Source of the DNA: JAVBMB01 sp031552995
Lineage (GTDB): Bacteria; Bacillota; Clostridia; Oscillospirales; Butyricicoccaceae
Direction of reading: 5' to 3'
Assembly (NCBI GenBank): GCA_031552995.1
Contig: JAVBMB010000059.1
Coordinates: forward strand, 1 to 13,823
Length of the DNA: 13,823 bases
Position 1 is the first letter of the stretch, and the number at the start of each line of letters is the position of its first letter. The translations under genes were made by a program, and so were the position numbers. The notes under the pieces are model-generated. The model did no database searches and had not been told where the DNA came from. It saw only the letters and a list, made by a program, of their open reading frames with translations. This document shows, one piece after another, positions 1 to 5,257 of this stretch.

Positions 1-49
1 GCAGCCCCACCAAAGTGATATAAACACGCATAAGCTGCGGTTTCATCAT
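1..49 (-). CDS. sigE: RNA polymerase sporulation sigma factor SigE, N-terminal fragment
   Basis: Only 16 codons are visible before the window ends; they read MMKPQLMRVYITLVGL. An AAAGGATG ribosome binding site precedes the tandem ATGs at 49 and 46. The frame begins 35 bases after the spoIIGA stop on the same strand, which is the standard spoIIGA-sigE order in Clostridia and Bacilli. SigE proteins begin with a short basic, hydrophobic pro-sequence that tethers the inactive precursor to the membrane, and this peptide fits that pattern. The call rests mainly on synteny, because the conserved sigma-70 regions lie outside the window. Two further in-frame ATGs at 70 and 76 lack a convincing ribosome binding site. 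Confidence 0.75.
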   Translation of the reverse strand, partial: MMKPQLMRVYITLVGL

Positions 50-84
50 TTTCACATCCTTTCGCTGCATTTTCATGTCGATTG

Positions 85-945
85 TTAAACGCCGACAATC
101 GCGCGGCTGCCGTCTCCCGTCTCAATCGCCGCCGGTGATATCCCAACCAGATATTTATCCTGCGCCGAGCCGTCCACCAGCAGCCTGTCTGGCTTAAACG
201 CGATAATCATCCCGCCGCCGTCCGTCGCCGTGCGGCACGGAATCAGGCGAAAAGCCGCGCCGCCCCCGGCAAGCCCGGCATAGCTGTCCGGTGTATTGTC
301 TGGTGTCAAGGCTGAGATAATATCTGCACAGTCTCCGTCAAAAAACATACTCGCCTCAGTTGCCGGGATGATAATGACCGGCTTCCCCGATATAGGATCG
401 CGCAGCAGGTTTCCTGTGTCGACAAGGCCTTTTAACGTCAGTGACCTGCCCAGATGTGTTATCTCAACCGCGACCGTCTTTCGCCGCACATCCATGCCGC
501 CCGTGCCGAACACAAGCCCAAGCAGACAGTATACGACAATCGTGGCGCACAGCAGAAGCTTTAGAGAAACACTGAAGTACGGCACCCCGTTGCGCACCCA
601 CATATTCTGCGCGCCCGATATGTACGCCAGCGCCAGCACTCCGCCGGCAAAGGCAAATGATATTGCCGCAAACACGGCGGCAATACGCAGCATAAACCGG
701 GGCTTTTCACGGCTGAATGTCACGGCGGTTATGGCGGCGCACAGCAGAAGCTTTGCCGGCAGCGAGGCGAAGGACGGCAGAACCGGGAAATACAGCAGCA
801 CGGCGAACAGCGCGCCGAGCGCCGCGCCGCAGAGCAGTCTTACCCGCTTTACGTATGTTCCCGACGCCCTCGCCGTCAATAAAAGCAGCAGGTAGTTAAC
901 CGCAAGGTTTGTAAAGTACAAAACATCAACATAAACAACGCGCAT
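85..945 (-). CDS. spoIIGA: Sporulation sigma-E factor-processing peptidase SpoIIGA
   Basis: Membrane-embedded aspartic protease that cuts the pro-sequence from pro-SigE in the mother cell after a signal (SpoIIR) from the forespore. The 286-residue product has the family layout. About five hydrophobic segments occupy residues 1-147, opening with MRVVYVDVLYFTNLAVNYLL. A soluble C-terminal half carries the catalytic motif LVDTGNLLRDP, with Asp176 as the predicted nucleophile-activating aspartate. The start at 945 is chosen because GGAAGGAGG lies just upstream. The frame stays open to 969, but that extension covers the ribosome binding site. The gene lies 35 bases before sigE and is probably co-transcribed with it. 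No convincing Spo0A box was found in the 236 bases upstream. Length and motifs are normal for the family. Confidence 0.95.
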   Translation of the reverse strand: MRVVYVDVLYFTNLAVNYLLLLLTARASGTYVKRVRLLCGAALGALFAVLLYFPVLPSFASLPAKLLLCAAITAVTFSREKPRFMLRIAAVFAAISFAFAGGVLALAYISGAQNMWVRNGVPYFSVSLKLLLCATIVVYCLLGLVFGTGGMDVRRKTVAVEITHLGRSLTLKGLVDTGNLLRDPISGKPVIIIPATEASMFFDGDCADIISALTPDNTPDSYAGLAGGGAAFRLIPCRTATDGGGMIIAFKPDRLLVDGSAQDKYLVGISPAAIETGDGSRAIVGV

Positions 946-1181
946 GCAGCCCCTCCTTCCGCGATACATCAGACGCAGCGCGCCTGTTTCACGGTCTTAT
1001 TTAATCACAGGCAGCGTTAAAAATATGTCTGATTATGAGCCAATTTTTTCGGTATCTTTTTGCCGATTCGCGCATATGGCCGCGCAGTGCCGGTATCCCG
1101 TGCCGTTTAAACCCGCCTGCTCACGCATTGCGGCGGCATAATGCAAAGCTTGCTCTCCGGCCCGATGCGCGGCTGCCGGCG

Positions 1182-1745
1182 TCACTCCAGCCGCCCGTGT
1201 CTGTCGACGGTAATCACTCCATACAGCTCACCTTTACGCTCTACCGCCTGCGCCATGCAGAAAAACGGCGCAAACGGCGACGCTTTTTCACCGCTTAGCG
1301 GGAATACGATATAAAGCCTGCCCTCCCGCTCGGCGCAGCGCGCCGAGCCGTTAATTACGGCCGATTTAAACAGAAGGTCGCCGATAACATCATTTTCGCA
1401 TACCGCGCGCAGCTCCGAATAGTCAAACGGCAACGGCCAGTCCCGCGGCGCCTCGCCGGGCAGGTTTTTTGTCACCGCGCATCGCACCGAATCCGCCGTC
1501 GCATCAGTCAGCGCCCGGGCCTCGCGCCGCGGCACGCTGCGGTTGACGACAAACTTGCCTCCGCTTGGCATCATGACGCCAAGCTTCATCTCCCCGCCGT
1601 GCCACGACAGCGTCGCGCGGTAAATCATTCCATCCTCGGCAGGGCATGACGCCGAGATTTTTACTGTGTCCGCGTCCATCACCCATACGGCGCTGCCTAT
1701 ACGCTCATCACCAAAGAATACACCGCACCTGCCCATATCATTCAT
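1182..1745 (-). CDS. Uncharacterised protein, possibly an internal duplication
   Basis: I do not recognise a named family in this 187-residue product. It has no signal peptide or membrane segment and looks beta-rich, with many short hydrophobic stretches separated by Gly, Asp and charged turns. Two parts resemble each other. Residues 16-65 carry a GSA triplet, a Pro about 18 residues later, then GGEMKLGV and a Gly-rich turn. Residues 130-187 carry NGSA, a Pro about 16 residues after its Gly, then KGELYGV and HGR. This suggests two copies of one small fold. The start is uncertain: GTG at 1748, ATG at 1745 or ATG at 1733, with only a weak GCGGG-type ribosome binding site. The gene is upstream of spoIIGA on the same strand with a 236-base gap, so co-transcription is possible but not shown. 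Confidence 0.7.
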   Translation of the reverse strand: MNDMGRCGVFFGDERIGSAVWVMDADTVKISASCPAEDGMIYRATLSWHGGEMKLGVMMPSGGKFVVNRSVPRREARALTDATADSVRCAVTKNLPGEAPRDWPLPFDYSELRAVCENDVIGDLLFKSAVINGSARCAEREGRLYIVFPLSGEKASPFAPFFCMAQAVERKGELYGVITVDRHGRLE

Positions 1746-1837
1746 CACCCGCTTTGTCCGTTTTGCGATACACTGTTATACATATGCGTATTGTGCGTTT
1801 ATTAATCCCGTATCGCCCCCGTCAATCCTTTCCGGCC

Positions 1838-1872
1838 GCAAAAAAGGTGATGAGATTTAATCTCATCACCTT
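1838..1872 (-). terminator. Rho-independent terminator after the mazF-linked membrane protein gene
   Basis: AAGGTGATGAGA at 1844-1855 pairs perfectly with TCTCATCACCTT at 1861-1872 around a five-base loop. Read on the minus strand, the stem is followed by a run of six T's that begins within it. It lies 33 bases past the stop at 1905, so it ends the unit that starts upstream of mazF and separates it from the 1182-1745 gene. Confidence 0.9.
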
Positions 1873-1904
1873 AGCTCGCCCTTGCGGCAATTACAGTGTC
1901 TGAA

Positions 1905-2561
1905 TCAGCTGACGCTGTATTTGCCGCTGATAACAACGGTGCATCCGGCAGCCGATGTAATGCCGCGCCCTTTTACCGTCACAATATACAGATTGTTCAC
2001 AGCAAGCGCTCCGCCGTTTGGAAGCTCTGTCCCTGCGGACAGATTGATAAGCCCCGGCGAGCCGGACGATACGCAGCTTGCGGCGCCGATGCGCAGAAGA
2101 ATCTCGCAGCCGACTTCGGCTGTCAGCGTCTTCCCCGCAGGCAGCTGATACACAGCCCAGCTTGCTCCTTCGGATGTTCCGCCCGCCACGGCGCCCGCCT
2201 GGCCGATTGTTCCATCGGCCTTAAGCTTGTTGACAACCTGCTCGGCAACGGCGTTTATCGTCTCGTCGCTGATGGCGCCGCCGGCAAGTGAAGATTTATA
2301 CTCGGCGACTTTTTTGTCAAAGTCGGTCACAGTCGCCTGTACTTTGGAATCTATAAGACTGTCAAACTCGGCTTTCTTGTCTGTAAATGCCTTTTCGATT
2401 ATCGCGGCCGTCTCGGGCGACAGCACGTCGGTTATGTAGCTCAATGTCACAAGAGGATCCTGTTTTGAGCCCAACTCGGCGGCAATGGCAAAATAGCCCG
2501 TTACGGCAAGCACAATCAGCAGTGCGGCGCTAAGCCAGATAGTCCACTTCCTTTTGTTCAA
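1905..2561 (-). CDS. Membrane-anchored protein of unknown function, translationally linked to mazF
   Basis: The 218-residue product begins MNKRKW, followed by one hydrophobic segment at residues 7-28 that serves as a signal anchor or uncleaved signal peptide. The rest is probably extracytoplasmic. Residues 38-116 are charged and helical (coiled-coil-like), followed by a Gly/Ala-rich linker. Residues 131-218 form a beta-rich domain containing AGKTLTAEVGCEILLRIG and ending VVISGKY. I recall similar domains at the ends of other uncharacterised clostridial secreted proteins, but cannot name one with confidence. The start codon is TTG at 2561, set by a GGAGGG site at 2569-2574, seven bases away and lying within the last codons of mazF. 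Only three bases separate the two genes, so coupled translation is likely. It does not resemble MazE or other AbrB or ribbon-helix-helix antitoxins. Confidence 0.82.
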   Translation of the reverse strand: MNKRKWTIWLSAALLIVLAVTGYFAIAAELGSKQDPLVTLSYITDVLSPETAAIIEKAFTDKKAEFDSLIDSKVQATVTDFDKKVAEYKSSLAGGAISDETINAVAEQVVNKLKADGTIGQAGAVAGGTSEGASWAVYQLPAGKTLTAEVGCEILLRIGAASCVSSGSPGLINLSAGTELPNGGALAVNNLYIVTVKGRGITSAAGCTVVISGKYSVS

Positions 2562-2564
2562 CTT

Positions 2565-2945
2565 CTATCCCTCCACGGTGTTTTGATTATCCAGCCCGAA
2601 GCTAACGGCAATCGCGCTGTCAACCTGTTGCATAAGGCCGTCGTCAAGACTTCCCATTTTTTCTCTAAGTCGCTTCTTATCTAACGTGCGCACCTGCTCC
2701 AGCAGGATAACCGAATCCTTCGACAGGCCATATGTGCGTGCCGATATTTCGATATGTGTGGGCAGTCGCGCTTTGTTTTGCTGAGAGGTTATCGCCGCCG
2801 CGATGACTGTCGGGCTGTATTTGTTCCCGACATCGTTTTGCACGATCAGCACCGGCCTCATGCCGCCCTGCTCGCTGCCCACCACCGGGCTGAGGTCGGC
2901 ATAAAAAATATCCCCCCGCCTGACATTACCGGATATTTGGTCCAT
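2565..2945 (-). CDS. mazF: Endoribonuclease MazF (NdoA/EndoA type), orphan toxin
   Basis: Sequence-specific, ribosome-independent mRNA endonuclease of the MazF/PemK family; the Bacillus enzyme cuts at UACAU and is normally neutralised by MazE. The 126-residue product matches Bacillus-type MazF along its whole length: RRGDIFYADLSPVVGSEQGG, RPVLIVQNDVGNKYSP, AAITSQ, LPTHIEI and DSVILLEQVRTLDKKRL. The catalytic pair is present, Arg30 in GGMRPV and Thr53 in AAITSQ, equivalent to Arg25 and Thr48 of the Bacillus protein. I chose ATG at 2945 because GGAG lies 10 bases upstream; the frame stays open to a TTG at 2978 with no good ribosome binding site. No antitoxin gene precedes it: the 299 bases upstream hold no MazE-like frame. 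The next gene follows after three bases. Confidence 0.95.
   Translation of the reverse strand: MDQISGNVRRGDIFYADLSPVVGSEQGGMRPVLIVQNDVGNKYSPTVIAAAITSQQNKARLPTHIEISARTYGLSKDSVILLEQVRTLDKKRLREKMGSLDDGLMQQVDSAIAVSFGLDNQNTVEG
2569..2574 (-). promoter_or_regulatory. Ribosome binding site for the TTG-started gene, inside the end of mazF
   Basis: GGAGGG on the minus strand lies seven bases before the TTG at 2561 and overlaps the final Val-Glu-Gly codons of mazF. It decides the non-ATG start of the downstream membrane protein and implies translational coupling with the toxin gene. Confidence 0.75.
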
Positions 2946-3173
2946 GTCAATCACGCTCCGCAGGAAATAGTCGGACAAGTCCGCAACATTATTTTCCCAC
3001 GCAAGGCATCATTTTAATCATTCGCAAAAAAAGATAAGCAAAAATGACCGGCTCGCCAATGCTTAGGAAAACCGCGGCGTGTCTACACGACAGTATATGT
3101 CATCTTTCCCGCTGATGTGACCTGCATTGCGCGCCCGCGTCCCGTTTTTTGACGCGCCGCTGCCAATGCAGAC

Positions 3174-3202
3174 AGTATATCATGATATGCGGCGTTTCGC
3201 AA
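3174..3202 (-). promoter_or_regulatory. Putative sigma-A promoter of mazF
   Basis: On the minus strand a -35 box TTGCGA (3197-3202) is followed by a 17-base spacer and a -10 box TATACT (3174-3179). This predicts a leader of about 220 bases before the mazF start. The core ATATACTGTC recurs about 82 bases downstream (3089-3098) but without a good -35 box. An inverted repeat lies 9 bases upstream of the -35 box. Confidence 0.5.
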
Positions 3203-3211
3203 TCTCAAATC

Positions 3212-3246
3212 GACATATTTTGCCCGTTAAACATGGCAAATATGTC
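3212..3246. repeat. Inverted repeat between the lipoprotein gene and mazF
   Basis: GACATATTTTGCC at 3212-3224 and GGCAAATATGTC at 3235-3246 are complementary over 12 bases, with one extra T and a 10-base loop. The repeat includes most of the lipoprotein stop codon and ends 9 bases before the proposed mazF -35 box. It lacks a U-run on the minus strand, so it is a poor intrinsic terminator. An operator or RNA hairpin is equally possible. Confidence 0.6.
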
Positions 3247-3811
3247 AAAATATGCTAATCGATACCGTCTCCAGCGTCATCACGAGCTGTCCGTCCAGAT
3301 AGAACTCGCAGCTTTTTATCGCATAGTTGACGGCGTCCAGCCACACACGCTTTTCGCAGGAATACTCTTCATGTGCGCCGCTGTACGTCACGGCAACGGC
3401 GTCGCCGCCGCCGCGTTTTTCCACAGAATAATCCTGCGGCAGCCCGCCGCGCAGGTCGGCAATAAGCCCGCTCATCGCGTCGACCGGGGAAAACCCCGGC
3501 ACACCGGGCAGCAGCGTCTCAAGCGCAACCCCGTCAAACAGGATTTTTGCCCCGCCGCCGATAATGCTTGCGGATATTCCGGCAAGCGGCAGCGGTTCGG
3601 TTATCGTCACGCGCGTCTCAGACGCTGTCTGCCGATAGTCGAGCGTGTAATCTATCATAACGTCGGTGCGCGACAACACGCGCACCTGCGCCGATATAGA
3701 AACGGCATTTTGATACAGACTTGAGATATTCTCCAGGTCGACCGTCCCTTTTGCGCACCCGCACAAAAAAACCGTCAAAAGTGTTATGGCGGCTGTTATT
3801 TTCTTCATCAT
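3245..3811 (-). CDS. Lipoprotein, probable LolA-like YdcC/GerS-type sporulation or germination protein
   Basis: The 188-residue product starts MMKKITAAITLLTVFLCGC, a lipoprotein signal peptide with lipobox LCGC, so Cys19 is the predicted lipidation site. The protein would be anchored on the outer face of the cytoplasmic membrane. The mature part alternates short beta strands with polar turns (VRVLSRTDVMIDYTLDYR, then EYSCEKRVWLDAVNYAIKSC near the end), as in LolA-like lipoproteins. The functional suggestion comes from context: in Bacillus (ydcC) and Clostridioides (gerS), a LolA-like lipoprotein gene heads a cluster with alr, mazE and mazF. Here the next gene is mazF. GGGAGG precedes tandem ATGs at 3811 (5 bases) and 3808 (8 bases), and either could be used. 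Family membership is inferred from layout and neighbours, not from a recognised signature. Confidence 0.75.
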   Translation of the reverse strand: MMKKITAAITLLTVFLCGCAKGTVDLENISSLYQNAVSISAQVRVLSRTDVMIDYTLDYRQTASETRVTITEPLPLAGISASIIGGGAKILFDGVALETLLPGVPGFSPVDAMSGLIADLRGGLPQDYSVEKRGGGDAVAVTYSGAHEEYSCEKRVWLDAVNYAIKSCEFYLDGQLVMTLETVSISIF

Positions 3812-3887
3812 GCGCACCTCCCAAATGATATCTAAGCGCGCATCATTCGTTTTATTACAAAATCACGCGCCAGCGCCGCATTTCCAC

Positions 3888-3916
3888 TTGCAATCGCTTT
3901 TCAAATGTGGTATAAA
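3888..3916 (+). promoter_or_regulatory. Sigma-A promoter of the pheST T-box operon
   Basis: TTGCAA (3888-3893), a 17-base spacer and TATAAA (3911-3916) form a strong match. Transcription would begin near 3923, just before the T-box leader. The lipoprotein gene is transcribed divergently from the same intergenic region. Confidence 0.7.
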
Positions 3917-3922
3917 TTATCA

Positions 3923-4174
3923 TAATATCGATGCTGTGACAAAGAGAGTAGCGCGCCCACGGCGAACAGAGAATGGCGGTCACCGGCTGCAAGCCGCCTG
4001 CGTACGGGACGTGTGAAGTTCACTTTCGAGCACCTTGGCTGAAGCTTTGCTGTTGTAGGCCACGGCGTTGCGTGCCGCGTTAAGGCAAGAGCGCCCGTTT
4101 TTTATGACGGGAATGTGGGTGGTACCGCGGAAGTATGCTTTCGTCCCTTTGTGGGATGGGGGCATTTTATTTTT
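3923..4174 (+). promoter_or_regulatory. T-box leader (tRNA-Phe sensing) of pheST
   Basis: Binds uncharged tRNA-Phe and then switches from a terminator to an antiterminator fold. The conserved T-box core is present at 4115-4130 (GTGGGTGGTACCGCGG). Its TGGT at 4120-4123 is complementary to the ACCA end expected for tRNA-Phe. Stem I begins at the AAAGAGAGTAG element near 3941. The specifier is most likely TTC at 4019-4021, within GTGAAGTTCAC, which codes Phe and agrees with the downstream genes. A CCCGT...ACGGG hairpin (4094-4111) sits before the T-box in the stem III position. The exact 5' end is inferred from the promoter. Confidence 0.93.
4136..4174 (+). terminator. T-box conditional terminator before pheS
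   Basis: TGCTTTCGTCCC (4136-4147) pairs with GGGATGGGGGCA (4153-4164) over 12 positions, four of them G-U, around a five-base loop. TTTTATTTTT follows. It competes with the antiterminator formed by the T-box sequence, so read-through into pheS depends on uncharged tRNA-Phe. Confidence 0.87.
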
Positions 4175-4211
4175 CAGTGAAAAATACAGGATATAGAGGA
4201 GACGATTGGCA

Positions 4212-5231
4212 ATGAGGGAACAGCTTCAGCAAATCCGCACAGCCGCGCTTGACGAGATATCGCAGGCCTGCGGCACGGATGCGCTTGAAAAAACACGGGT
4301 AAAATATTTGGGCAAAAAAGGTGAGCTTACAGCCATTCTTCGCGGCATGGGCGCGCTCGGCGCCGACGAGCGCCCGGTAATCGGGCAGCTTGCCAACACA
4401 GTGCGCGAGGATATCGAATCGGCGCTTGACGCGGCGGTGACCGCCGAAGCCCGCGCCGAAGCGCAAAAGCGGCTCGGCAGCGAGACAATCGACGTCACAC
4501 TGCCGGGTATCCGCCAGAGGATGGGCAGACGTCATCCGATGACGCAGGTGCTGGACGACATCTACGGTATATTCACCGGCATGGGCTTTTCGATTGCCGA
4601 AGGGCCGGAGGTCGAGTACACGTACTATAATTTCGACGCGTTGCACACGCCGGACAATCATCCCTCAAAGGAGCTGACCGATACATTCTACGTCAGCGAC
4701 AATATCGTGCTGCGCACGCAGACGTCGCCGATGCAGGTGCGCACGATGGAAAAGCAGCAGCCGCCGATACGCATTATTTCGCCCGGCAGGACATACCGCA
4801 ACGACCAGTTCGACGCGACACATTCGCCGGCGTTCTTCCAGATTGAGGGCCTTGTTGTCGACGAGGGCATTACGATGGGCGACCTTAAGGGCACGCTGGC
4901 CGTCTTTGCCAAGCAGCTGTACGGGGACTATGCGCGTGTCCGCTTCCGCCCGCACTACTTCCCGTTCACCGAACCGTCGGCCGAGATGGATGTCACCTGC
5001 TTCAAGTGCCACGGCGTCGGCTGCCCGCTGTGCAAGGGCGAGGGCTTTATCGAAATACTCGGCTGCGGCATGGTCCATCCGTTCGTGCTTCAAAACAGCG
5101 GCATCGACCCCCAAAAATACTCCGGCTTCGCCTTTGGCATGGGGCTGGAGCGCCTGACGATGGCGCGCTATTCCATAGACGATTTGCGCCATTTTTACGA
5201 GGGCGATATGCGCTTTTTGCGCCAGTTCTAA
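4212..5231 (+). CDS. pheS: Phenylalanine--tRNA ligase alpha subunit
   Basis: Catalytic subunit of the alpha2-beta2 cytoplasmic enzyme that charges tRNA-Phe with phenylalanine. The 339-residue product has an N-terminal coiled-coil arm (about 1-90) and a class II synthetase core. Motif 1 begins around HPMTQVLDDIY (108-118). Motif 2 is GRTYRNDQFDATHSPAFFQIEG (about 192-213), and motif 3 is GMGLERLTMARY (309-320). Four cysteines at 263, 266, 271 and 274 form the CxxC pair seen in many bacterial PheS. AGGAG at 4197-4201 lies 10 bases from this ATG; an in-frame TTG at 4206, four bases from it, would add two residues. It is the first gene of the T-box operon, with pheT 26 bases downstream. Confidence 0.98.
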   Translation: MREQLQQIRTAALDEISQACGTDALEKTRVKYLGKKGELTAILRGMGALGADERPVIGQLANTVREDIESALDAAVTAEARAEAQKRLGSETIDVTLPGIRQRMGRRHPMTQVLDDIYGIFTGMGFSIAEGPEVEYTYYNFDALHTPDNHPSKELTDTFYVSDNIVLRTQTSPMQVRTMEKQQPPIRIISPGRTYRNDQFDATHSPAFFQIEGLVVDEGITMGDLKGTLAVFAKQLYGDYARVRFRPHYFPFTEPSAEMDVTCFKCHGVGCPLCKGEGFIEILGCGMVHPFVLQNSGIDPQKYSGFAFGMGLERLTMARYSIDDLRHFYEGDMRFLRQF

Positions 5232-5257
5232 CGCCAAAACAAAGGAGATGTGACATC

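Noticed and set aside
1040..1075. Possible Spo0A boxes upstream of spoIIGA
   Set aside because: The best match on the minus strand (ACCGAAAAAATT) fits only five of seven core TGTCGAA positions and no convincing promoter boxes flank it.
2565..2945. mazF as part of a recently acquired toxin-antitoxin island
   Set aside because: The protein is closely similar to the chromosomal Bacillus-type enzyme, its neighbours fit the ancestral core locus, and no mobility genes are present.
3089..3131. A 14-codon minus-strand frame (MQVTSAGKMTYTVV) in the mazF leader, considered as a leader peptide or antitoxin remnant
   Set aside because: It has no clear ribosome binding site, is far shorter than MazE and contains the repeated promoter-like core, which explains part of the sequence.
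3149..3724. A plus-strand frame of 191 codons opposite the lipoprotein gene
   Set aside because: The minus-strand frame has a lipobox, a good ribosome binding site and syntenic context; the plus-strand product shows none of these.
5006..5257. Upstream extension of the pheT frame into pheS
   Set aside because: The extension is out of frame with pheS and has Arg/Pro-rich non-family sequence; the ATG at 5258 has a ribosome binding site and the conserved PheT N-terminus.
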